Shown: piece after piece, positions 19,958-28,221 of the stretch
Layout of the letters: each line of letters starts with the position of its first letter
Numbering within the stretch: the first letter of the stretch is position 1
Origin: Zymoseptoria tritici IPO323
Lineage: Eukaryota; Ascomycota; Dothideomycetes; Mycosphaerellales; Mycosphaerellaceae
DNA length: 64,000 nt
Assembly (NCBI RefSeq): GCF_000219625.1
Contig: NC_018213.1
Span: 2,288,055 to 2,352,054 of the forward strand
Reading direction: 5' to 3'
Notes under the pieces: generated by a model
Told to the model about the DNA's origin: nothing
Seen by the model: the letters and a program-made list of their open reading frames with translations, nothing else
Databases searched by the model: none
Program-made: the position numbers and the translations under genes

Positions 19958-20965
19958 ATGAAAGTCAACACAAGCACTCTCTTTTTCGCCGCCTTGGCCA
20001 TCAGTGGTGTCGCCGCTGCGCCGATCGCAGACGCTCTCGGCATCGTCCAACCCGTGGCCCGTCATGAACCCAGAGATGAAGGATATTGCGTTTTCGGTTG
20101 CAGAATCACAGCCATCTTGTCCCGTCGCCAGAATGCCGACCAACTGACCCGTCGTGACCCCGGAAAAGGCGACCCAGAGTACTGCCCTGACGGCGATTGC
20201 TGGACCAAAGTCAAGACAGTCCGTCGCCAGAATACCGACCAACTGACCCGTCGTGACCCCGGAAAAGGCGACCCAGAGTACTGCCCTGACGGCGATTGCT
20301 GGACCAAAGTCAAGACAGTCCGTCGCCAGAATACCGACCAACTGACCCGTCGTGACCCCGGAAAAGGCGACCCAGAGTACTGCCCTGACGGCGATTGCTG
20401 GACCAAAGTCAAGACAGTCCGTCGCCAGAATACCGACCAACTGACCCGTCGTGACCCCGGAAAAGGCGACCCAGAGTACTGCCCTGACGGCGATTGCTGG
20501 ACCAAAGTCAAGACAGTCCGTCGCCAGAATACCGACCAACTGACCCGTCGTGACCCCGGAAAAGGCGACCCAGAGTACTGCCCTGACGGCGATTGCTGGA
20601 CTAAAGTCAAGACAGTCCGTCGCCAGAATACCGACCAACTGACCCGTCGTGACCCCGGAAAAGGCGACCCAGAGTACTGCCCTGACGGCGATTGCTGGAC
20701 GGTACCCGGAAAAGGCGACCCAGAGTACTGCCCTGACGGCGATTGCTGGACCAAAGTCAAGACAGTCCGTCGCCAGAATACCGACCGACTGACCCGTCGT
20801 GACCCGGAGAAAGGCGATGGTGACAGAGGCGAGTAAGGCGGTGACACTGGCAGTGGGCACAAAGCCAAGGACCGCAGGGAGGCTCTACGTTCGACTCTCC
20901 GTCCTGTTAGTGGCGACAACAACAATGGCGGATCGTTTCAAGAGCCTTGTGGGGACAATTGCTGA
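19958..20965 (+). CDS. Secreted precursor with seven YCPDGDCW loops in 99-bp repeats
   Basis: The signal peptide MKVNTSTLFFAALAISGVAA precedes the leader APIADALGIVQPVARH. A first, divergent loop (GYCVFGCR...SRR) comes next. Then come 33-residue units QN(T/A)DQLTRR - DPGKGDPEYCPDGDCW - TKVKTVRR: six start normally and a seventh core follows a truncated junction (20701). Each unit has two RR sites, so kexin would release DPGKGDPEYCPDGDCWTKV-type peptides with one disulfide loop, like yeast alpha-factor precursor logic. The simple frame stops at 20836. However, that TAA lies inside a 45-nt GT-AG candidate intron (20833-20877, donor GTAAGG), a multiple of three. Beyond it the same frame continues to GGSFQEPCGDNC and a stop at 20965, resembling the C-termini of sister genes. 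Either 292 or 320 residues. Confidence 0.82.
20123..20832 (+). repeat. 99-bp tandem repeat array (coding)
   Basis: Units start at 20123, 20222, 20321, 20420, 20519 and 20618, a period of 99 nt. They are almost identical at DNA level, including third codon positions. Visible differences are GCC/ACC in the first unit and CCA/CTA in one copy. A shortened unit begins at 20701 after GGTACC. The last one (20768 on) is diverged. Confidence 0.93.
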
Positions 20966-21379
20966 ATGCGGATCGAGGAGAGAGATACGAGCTGTGTGGG
21001 AAATGTCGGTTGTTGGTCTTCACTGCTTGATCGGCAAAGGAGTTGCACCGGGAACCGTCGTCAAAGGAGTCTGTTACTGCGATGGTTTATGATACTTTTG
21101 TAGCATCGTCAACATCGCTCATTGCCGACTGCAGTCTCATTCAGAGTGATTCGTTCCGACGACTGGTACACGCATTGGCTCTCTGCTCCAGTGGCCGAAG
21201 TCACGGACCGGTCTCGCGTGCTGCTCACAAGGTATCCTTCAACGAAGAGCGTGATGGAACCGAAGTCGAATTCGCGGCATACCTGCATCGTCGTGAGTGT
21301 CGATAAAAACCGCGAAATATCGTTTTGGTGGGTGCGTAAGCTTGGTGCGTAAAGCGGGAACTTTGGTAGCAGACGCGGA
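20966..21379. other. Intergenic
   Basis: About 400 bases after the repeat precursor. No gene is seen. Confidence 0.4.
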
Positions 21380-21384
21380 TATAA
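21380..21384 (+). promoter_or_regulatory. TATA box in front of decayed family copy
   Basis: TATAA in GACGCGGATATAAGTGCG. The GCGGATATAAG block is identical to that of the gene at 18329, but the first in-frame family sequence lies about 250 nt or more downstream. Confidence 0.45.
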
Positions 21385-21413
21385 GTGCGTGAGCTGAAAG
21401 ACGCTCACGCATC

Positions 21414-21493
21414 AGGCTTAGCGTTCACGCATGCGTGAGTTTCGGTGATACACGATTCACGCATCTGACGCAGTAGGCTTAGCGTTCACGCAT
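21414..21493 (+). repeat. Direct repeat AGGCTTAGCGTTCACGCAT, two copies
   Basis: 19-nt exact copies at 21414-21432 and 21475-21493 (61 nt apart). Extra CACGCAT/ACGCATGCGT words occur around them. They sit between the TATA box at 21380 and the decayed coding sequence. Confidence 0.7.
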
Positions 21494-21632
21494 ATGGATT
21501 AGCGCGGACTTCACTCGTAGAGTCAAGTTCTTCCGAGGACTGGGCTTCCTGTCCTTCGACGCACTTTCATTAGCATACAGAATTCAGCCCAGTAGCGACA
21601 GCCCCTCAATTTCGCATTGGTCATGCACTGGC

Positions 21633-21914
21633 TTGGAAATGCCGGCTTCTCACCAAAGGGGCGGACACTGCCTCACTCTCTTGGTCCGCGCTTTGAGACA
21701 GCTTGCAAGACATTCGTTGGCTACCCTAGCTGGCGCGATGAACGACAACGCCATCCAGGCTCGCGAGCCTCCGACAATGGTCTCAATGGAGACCTCAGAC
21801 AACGCCATGGAGCGCCGCGAAGCATGGGATGGGAATCCTGACGATGTGAGTGTCATGGCCAACTGCCACGGCAACGATTGCGGCAATGTCAAGATCCGTC
21901 AAGCCCTGAACTGA
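21633..21914 (+). pseudogene. Degenerate copy of the loop-peptide precursor family
   Basis: The frame contains the family leader (MNDNAIQAREP, compare NSAIQAR and NNAIQAR), an RR site (AMERREAW) and a Cys loop ANCHGNDCGNVKIR before a stop. The N-terminal part before the leader is rich in Arg (LLVRALRQLARHSLATLAGA) and does not make a good signal peptide, although it aligns with where one should be. After the stop, the same frame continues with DGNIVTVKVR, a second worn unit that echoes GNDCGNVKIR. I read it as a decayed gene. Alternatively an unrecognised 5' exon supplies the signal peptide. Confidence 0.5.
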
Positions 21915-22353
21915 GAGGAGGGCAATGGTGACGGCAATATCGTCACAGTCAAGGTCCGTAGTTCTATTGGAATCGAGGCAATCCTCGTATAGAACTAGAT
22001 TTGCTAGGGCCCTTGAAGGGCGCTGGGAACCGGGGGGTACAACCTGTATCCTGCATACAAGAATAGCGCGGACGGTCGACAAAGTCTGCTTGAGCACATT
22101 TCGGCAATCAATTGAGAGATCGCATTGGCGCGGAAAGGCCGGTGTGCGGTGACATGCCCAAGGGGCTATGCACTACTTTCTGCTTTTGGTCCAGGTGTTG
22201 TTATCAGAGTTTCCCACCACCTCATCCCTGATGATGAGAGGTCAGCTTTGTCCGGGACCCTGTCTCGATCGCGAGGATTAGAACTAACGACGTGTCCGGA
22301 CTCTTGGGAACCGCCATCACGGTGTTGTCCGTCCTCCGATGTCTTTGGCGGGA
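21915..22353. other. Intergenic
   Basis: Holds a worn second unit of the decayed copy near 21925-21990, then no recognisable gene. Confidence 0.4.
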
Positions 22354-22359
22354 TATAAA
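22354..22359 (+). promoter_or_regulatory. TATA box of gene at 22505
   Basis: TATAAA in GGCGGGATATAAAGCGC, 151 nt before the ATG. Confidence 0.55.
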
Positions 22360-22504
22360 GCGCAGCGTACCTTCCCACTTATGCCCTCGAACCAACTCTC
22401 CGCTTACGCCTTTGGACCAATTGTTTCCTCGCAAGTCCCTCCTTCCGGTGCCTGATACACATACACATCCCAGACCTGTGTCTCTACCTCCACCTTCGCG
22501 CACT

Positions 22505-22941
22505 ATGGTGTCTGGATCCGTTATGGCGGTTGTCGCCATCTTTGTCAACTCCGTTCTCGGTGGAGTCTACTGCAACACTAAGCCCAGTGTACGCTGGCAA
22601 TCGCCCACTCACTGAATACATCACTAATTCGCGAGGCAGGGAAAATACTTTGATTGCGGTGCAAAGGGAATTCGCGGCGAATTTGTCGACATTTGTGGGA
22701 GTTATTGGTGTAAGAACAGTTGCGGCCCAACCTACAAGGAAACACTTTGCACGGCGTATCAGTCAGTTCTAAGTGCCTACTCTTCATATGAGCCGAAACT
22801 GACCTAGCAATTAGCGATCCCGGTCAACCCGCCACTCCCGACGATCCCGGCGACCCCATTCATGGAATTCCGCCAAAGTTCGGACATCCGGCGGAGCCTC
22901 CCACCTGGAGACTTGCGGACTGTTACTGCCGCGGTCCTTGA
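22505..22941 (+). CDS. Secreted cysteine-rich protein, distant family member
   Basis: Three exons (22505-22588, 22640-22761, 22815-22941) give 110 residues. The start MVSGSVMAVVAIFVNSVLGG is a signal peptide. The mature chain has cysteines in VYCNTKPS, FDCGAKG, DICGSYWCKNSCGP and TLCTAY. A Pro/Asp-rich stretch (DPGQPATPDDPGDPIHG) follows, then LADCYCRGP. All junctions are in phase. Beyond the stop the sequence still looks coding. A short intron (22934-22973, weak donor GTCCTT) would join a frame ending GYAPCGDEC at 23062, strikingly like the EPCGDNC end of the gene at 19958. The direct frame after the stop reads NGGNTGSGRKLKER then KRDGDCSDDGVC. It has no dibasic repeat. The promoter type and terminal loop link it to the island. 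Confidence 0.6.
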
Positions 22942-23692
22942 TCCCTCCTCCTCAACGGCGGCAACACTGGCAGCGGACGCAAACTCAAGGAACGCAATTT
23001 TTCCAAGCGTGATGGAGACTGCTCGGACGACGGGGTATGCACCTTGCGGTGATGAGTGCTGAGCGGAGATCAAGGAGGGCGATGATTTCGGTGTAGGATC
23101 TGTTTTGAGGGCGAGTTGCTGCGATATTGTTCCTGCTTTGCTTTTACAGTATCATGAATGTTACCTTGTTCTCATTCTCATGTACGGTGGCCAGGCAGTC
23201 TCGTGGCCGCAGTCTCATTCCTCTGTGAAGAAACCCGTTTCGACGACTCGACCAACTGTGTGATCTCAGCCACGGCAGCCACAAGCCCGATTCCGTCTCG
23301 TGCACTCATGCTGAGAAGTCCACCAATAGCACAGAAGCAGGTCACCTCGATCGCAGTGCACCTCCACCTGTTCTGCTGCGGCGGTGTCCCGCGGGGCCTC
23401 ACTGCTGGCGTGTGTGAGGCAAGGATATCGTTGCCAGGTTCTTCCATGTGTTGTTGAAAGAATGTTCGTACAAAGGCGCAGTATGATGACATCAAGCTCA
23501 GTCGTTCTCAAGTGCATGGGACAGGGGTGACCATCCGACGTTGAAACACAACATGAATCGTCAAATGCCATGGCCATGCGGCCATGGTAGACCAGCATCG
23601 TGAAACTCGACGACTGTGGCTGAACAGAACCCGAGCTTTCACTTGATCATGATGTGTTGACAATCGTTTCCTTTCCGCAAATCCTAGCGAGC
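22942..23692. other. Intergenic, may include 3' coding remnant to 23062
   Basis: The first 120 bases show loop-like coding remnants in two frames (PCGDEC and GDCSDDGVC). The rest has no supportable gene and contains the promoter of the ASST-like gene. Confidence 0.4.
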
Positions 23693-25723
23693 ATGCGGTC
23701 CGCAATATTGCTCGAACTCTTGAGCTCCTGCCTCGTGGGCATCGTCGTAGCCATTCCTAGAGGTCAGACTTACCACTCAGTAAGCCCGCGCCCATGCTCA
23801 TCGGATGTGCACTGTACTCACAGCAAGTCCAGAGACCCGATATCCTTGCGCCTATCCTTCACAATCGCGTAGCGTCCCATGATGCTGTTGAGCCAGGATA
23901 TATCTTCTTCTCCGTTTGGGGTGGTGTCGGTCAATGGGCGCCGTACATATACGACAGCGATCTGGTGAGTTGAAGATTCTTTCTCAGCATCAGCGGCGTC
24001 CATCTCTTTGGCGTTCATCGCTTTCAGCTTCGACGACGTTGCTCAGTATCGGTGCATCCCCAGCCAGACTGCTCCATCTCGTTGACGCTGTCTCTTTCTC
24101 GTCGACAAATGCTTTGTAGCTCGCCAATCATTGCATCCTCGGACCAGACGAAATCGTCAGCTAATCTTCCAACAGAACCTCGTGTGGTCAGGCTATGACC
24201 CAGCCTTCTCCGCGCTCGGCCACTACAACTTCCAAGCCCACCACTATGCCAACGGAACCCAACTCCTCTCCGTCTTCCGCGGCATGTCCGTGGGAGGTCG
24301 TGGCCGCGGCTCTGTCCTTCTCCTCGACGACTCCTACACCATAACACACAACATCAGATCCAGCAGTCCAGCCTTTGCGCTAGATTTCCACGAAGTCTCC
24401 ATCCGAGCAGAAAGTAACACGGCCATTATTACCGCATACCCAACTCGGCGAATGGATCTTTCGTTGTTCGATGTCACCGAAAGTATGGGCTGGGTGCTGG
24501 ACTCGTTGTTCCAGGAGATCGACCTGGACTCCGGCTCTGTGGTCTTCGAATGGACAGCCTCGGACCACATCCCGCTGGAGGAAACGACGATCAGTCCGGC
24601 GTTGAAGCATGGTGGCGGTCTGTCGAGTCACTTTCCCTTTGACTATTGCCACGTCAACAGCGTCGACAAGTTTGCCAACGGCGACTACTTGATCTCATCC
24701 CGGCATACCAACACCATCTACCGCATTTCGCACGTCGATGGGTCGATCCTCTGGCGACTGAACGGAGACAATTCTTCCACCGCAGAGACGTACATCCCGC
24801 TGCAGGATTACAACTTCGCTGCACAGCACGATGCCCGGGTGCGCAGGGAGTCCGCTAATGGCAATGAGATCGAGCTCACTCTGGTCGACAATGCCGATAA
24901 CGGTCAGTATTACACGCAAGACTATTCGTCGGCGCTGCGCGTGGCGATCTCGTTTGCTTCTGGAAGAGCGACCAGCCGTCTACTTCAGACATGGCTCCCA
25001 TTCGAGGACGGCCAAGCCGAACACCAAGGCACCGTACAATATGACATGCCCGTCACGGGGAATACCCTCGTGAGCTGGGGCGAAATTGCTGAATTCAGCG
25101 AGTTTTCGCCCTCCGGAAAGAGAGTGTTAGACGTGGCGTTCGCGGACGAACTTTTGCATGTGTATCGGGTGATGAAAGCTTCCTGGATCGGTCGGCCGAA
25201 GACGAAGCCGGACTTGTACATGTATGCGAGAAGCCGGGATGAAAAGACGCAGTTCTACATGAGCTGGAATGGAGCCACAGAAGTGAAGGAGTGGAGGTGT
25301 TTTGCCATCGAAGGCGACGTACGCGCGAATCTAGGCGTGGTCAAAAGAGAAGGATTCGAGACGCATTTCGAATGGGATGGCGAAGTCGATCGTGGTATGG
25401 TCGAAGCTCTGGATGGAGACGGGCATGTGCTTGGGACTTCGGAGGTGGTCGACCTCACGATGCCGCCGACGCACATGGCGGCGAAGTGTGGCGTTGCGGA
25501 CTGTTCGTTGCAGGTGCTGCAGGTCCCGAAGCCGGAAGAAGAGAAGGAAGAGGCCACTATGGCACCTGATCTGCTAGTCGAGGAACCGCTGCGGGCATGG
25601 AACATGCACGTTTTGCAACTGGTTTGGCCGCTCCTGGTCGGATGGCTATTCGGCAGATTCGGCCATCAGGTTTGGCCATTGTCGTACCAGCATTCGGCAA
25701 TAGTTCGTCGGCGGAGTGATTGA
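23693..25723 (+). CDS. Secreted arylsulfotransferase (ASST)-like protein
   Basis: Three exons (23693-23779, 23833-23964, 24176-25723) give 588 residues. The second intron is long for this window (211 nt). The N-terminus (MRSAILLELLSSCLVGIVVA) is a signal peptide. The body shows the fungal ASST pattern: DAVEPGYIFFSVWGG, LVWSGYDPAFSALGHYNF, FHEVSI, WVLDSLFQEIDLDSGSVVFE, DYCHVNSVDKFANGDYLIS, GSILWRLNG, and NFAAQHDARV with later beta-propeller blades. The C-terminus has a hydrophobic helix (VLQLVWPLLVGWLFG), a possible membrane or GPI-type anchor. Bacterial ASSTs move sulfate between phenols. The role of the large fungal family is not established, and I cannot confirm catalytic residues. It directly follows the peptide-precursor island. 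Exon 1/2 could also join 9 nt earlier (23824). Confidence 0.75.
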
Positions 25724-26057
25724 TAGAAGAGCAGTTTGTATTCGCTGGGTAGCAGTACTGAATGTCGAATCGAACAAGATGCTGCCATCTTTCCGCCTTG
25801 CTGGGCCATAAAGTGCGCTCTGAACTCCCACTCGATGCCGCGCGCTCGGCAATATTCGGCGGTGTTGGGCCAAGAATCTGCGAGTTTCTTCTCTTCCACA
25901 GCCTTGTACCTACTTCTCAGGTCATGCCATGCAATGCTCTTGCAGCGTGCGAGCGGCAGGTTTGTCCATTCGGCAGGTGGTACTGTGCGGTTCGATGTCT
26001 CTCAATTCCGATCCCAGCATGTCATCATGTGCTCTCGTATATGCCCAATTCATTCCC
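25724..26057. other. Convergent intergenic region
   Basis: Between the stops of the ASST-like gene (plus) and the BolA gene (minus). No gene is seen. Confidence 0.5.
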
Positions 26058-26416
26058 TCAACTTGCAGCCTTCTTCTTCTCCCACTCCTCCGGCGTATGG
26101 CACTTCGGCGTCCAAGCATGTATCGCAGCAATCTCTTGCTTCAAAGCGGCATTGACCAGCCGATGTCTCGCGAGTGTCGTCTTCTTTGCGAATTGTGGTG
26201 ACACGATGATGGCTTCGTACATTTGACCGCATCCGCCTGGAAGTACCTCTCAGCTGCTGTCCAAAGCATCGATGGTAAAAGCGCCATACCTGACAGATCC
26301 ATAATCTCTACATGAGTGGCCTCGAGCTTCTCTTTCAAGGAGCTCGTGAGCGTATCGGGAGTGACTCCAGAGGTGATCTGGTTCTGCTCTGCTTCGGCAT
26401 CGGTTCGGGCGGACAT
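26058..26416 (-). CDS. BolA-like protein, BOLA2/Fra2 type
   Basis: Two exons (26416-26290, 26236-26058; 53-nt intron) give 101 residues. The BolA fold is covered end to end: [17 protein letters not shown] - [20 protein letters not shown] - [20 protein letters not shown] - [15 protein letters not shown]. The RHRLVNA and IHAW...TPEEW signatures and the single Cys before QMYE resemble cytosolic BOLA2/Fra2. That protein pairs with monothiol glutaredoxins on a shared [2Fe-2S] cluster and takes part in iron sensing. No mitochondrial presequence is evident. It is transcribed divergently from NIF3 with 228 nt between the starts. Confidence 0.92.
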
Positions 26417-26644
26417 GGTAGGAATGTTTCGTTCACGGTAGTTTGAATATGTCGTTCTGCAGTGGACGATCTGATAAGAAAGGATGACATATTGGAGTGA
26501 AATTCTGCCTGAGGCATGAACATCGACTTCACATACATCTCTCTTCTTGTGTAACGACAACACTCGTCAATTCATCGATTCTTCCTGCAAGCGAGTTGGA
26601 TCTGAATGTCATTGTCTGGTATAACAAGACGAGCGTACTCCAAG
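26417..26644. promoter_or_regulatory. Bidirectional promoter, BolA/NIF3
   Basis: Only 228 nt separate the divergent start codons, so both promoters and 5' leaders must share this space. Confidence 0.6.
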
Positions 26645-27932
26645 ATGGCGTCGCCTCCAACAACGTCGCCCTACACACGGGCAGTCGTGAATGCCATGCG
26701 AAGACTATATCCAGAAGCATTGGCGGACAAGAGCTTCGACAACACTGGCTGTGAGCATATATACATCGTCCTTGGCGGAATGCAAGAGCTTACTATTCGA
26801 TAGTGCTGTTAGAGTCTCCGTTCAATCCTGCTCGTCGACAGAACAACTCAGTCCTCCTTACCATCGACCTTACCAAAGCTGTTGCGGACGAAGCCATTCG
26901 ACGGAAGGACTCGATCATTGTTGCATACCGTGCGTATCAGTACAACGACTGAGATCAAAGCCATTGATCTGACTAGCCCACGGCGACTAGATCCGATCAT
27001 TTTCCGCGGCCTGAAGAGTCTCACGCTCAAAGACACGCAACAACAAAGTCTCCTCCGACTCGCAGCCGAAGGAATCAGCGTACGTCTCGTCATCGATCAA
27101 CCAACCACCATCCATACTGACCCGATATCGACAGGTCTACAGCCCACACACCGCCGTCGACGCCGCAAAAGGCGGTCTAGGCGACTGGCTCGCCGACATC
27201 ATAACCGGCGAACCCAGCACCTCCTCCGACGCAACCTCCAACTCCTCCACCACCAACGCCAACAACACCCCCGACACACCCACCAAAAAGCCCAAACGCC
27301 CCACCTTCTCTCTCAACCACCACCCTTCCCAACTCTCCCTCAAAGAAGAAGAGTCCACATTCACCCCCGCCCACCACCCCCACAAACGCTACCCCATCAC
27401 CCCAACCAAAGTCTCCGGCCACGACCACGGCGGCGGAATGGGCCGCATCATCCACCTCGACACTCCCGTTCCTCTCCCCACTCTTCTCGACCGCATCTCC
27501 GCAGGCCTGAACAACCCCGCCGCATTCCCCATCGCCATCCCGCAAGGTCGTACAGCCTCGGACATCACCATCCGCTCCATCGCATTATGCGCCGGGTCCG
27601 GTGGCGGATTATTTTCAGAGGCGGAGAAGCAGGGTGAAGATGTCGATTTGTATTTCACGGGGGAGTTGTCGCATCATGAAGCGTTGGCGGCGACGGAGAA
27701 GGGGAAGGTGGTTGTGGCGTTGTTTCATAGTAATTCCGAGAGAGGGTTTTTGCATGCTGTTTTGAAGGGGCAGTTGGAGGAGGCGATTCCGGAGGAGTGG
27801 GAGAAGGTGAGGAAAGAGGATGGAAGTGGGGATGGGGCGGAGGAGGTGTTGAAGGGGGAGCATGAGGGGGTGTTTGTGAGTGAGGTTGACCGAGACCCTT
27901 ACGGGATCATGATTTCGAAGACGGGTTTGTGA
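26645..27932 (+). CDS. NIF3: NIF3-like protein (DUF34 family)
   Basis: Four exons (26645-26750, 26804-26929, 26991-27079, 27135-27932) give 372 residues, all joins in phase. The N-terminal half has ALADKSFDNTGLLLESPFNP, SVLLTIDLTKAVADEAIRRK and SIIVAYHPIIFRGLKSL. The C-terminal half has SIALCAGSGGGLFSEAEKQG, DLYFTGELSHHEALAATEKG and VVVALFHSNSERGFLHAVL. These are the two NIF3 halves with the His and Glu/Asp residues that bind a dinuclear metal centre. A low-complexity Thr/Ser/Pro insert lies between them (about residues 140-210). NIF3 proteins are widespread. Proposed roles include GTP cyclohydrolase-like or damage-control functions and partnering with NGG1, but none is settled. Confidence 0.93.
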
Positions 27933-28221
27933 GAGACAGATGGGGTTGCAGCAGATGTTTGGCGACAGGCGCAGTGTGAATGGCCTCAGTACAGGTAGAC
28001 GATATAGCGTAGTTGCGAGCTGCATGCGAGGACAGGCAAGAACACCAGATGCGCTGGGTATGATAGATTGCACCCGAAATTATCTGTCGCTGTCAATTAC
28101 TGTAGTTGCCCACACCCTGGTATTGCGCAAAGCACACATAACAAAACCGCACAGTCATGCAGTACATCGCTCGTCCATCCAAGTCCCGTCTTCCTTACGG
28201 CTGGCTACCTCAGAAATCTTT

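Noticed and set aside
19883..20925. Two minus strand ORFs of about 290-325 codons made of hydrophobic repeats
   Set aside because: They are the complementary readings of the 99-bp repeat. The plus strand frame has the signal peptide, family leader and TATA-like site.
13144..25723. A complete dikaritin (ustiloxin/asperipin-like) RiPP cluster
   Set aside because: Precursor-like genes are present, but I find no DUF3328, tyrosinase, methyltransferase or P450 gene in the window. The class cannot be claimed.
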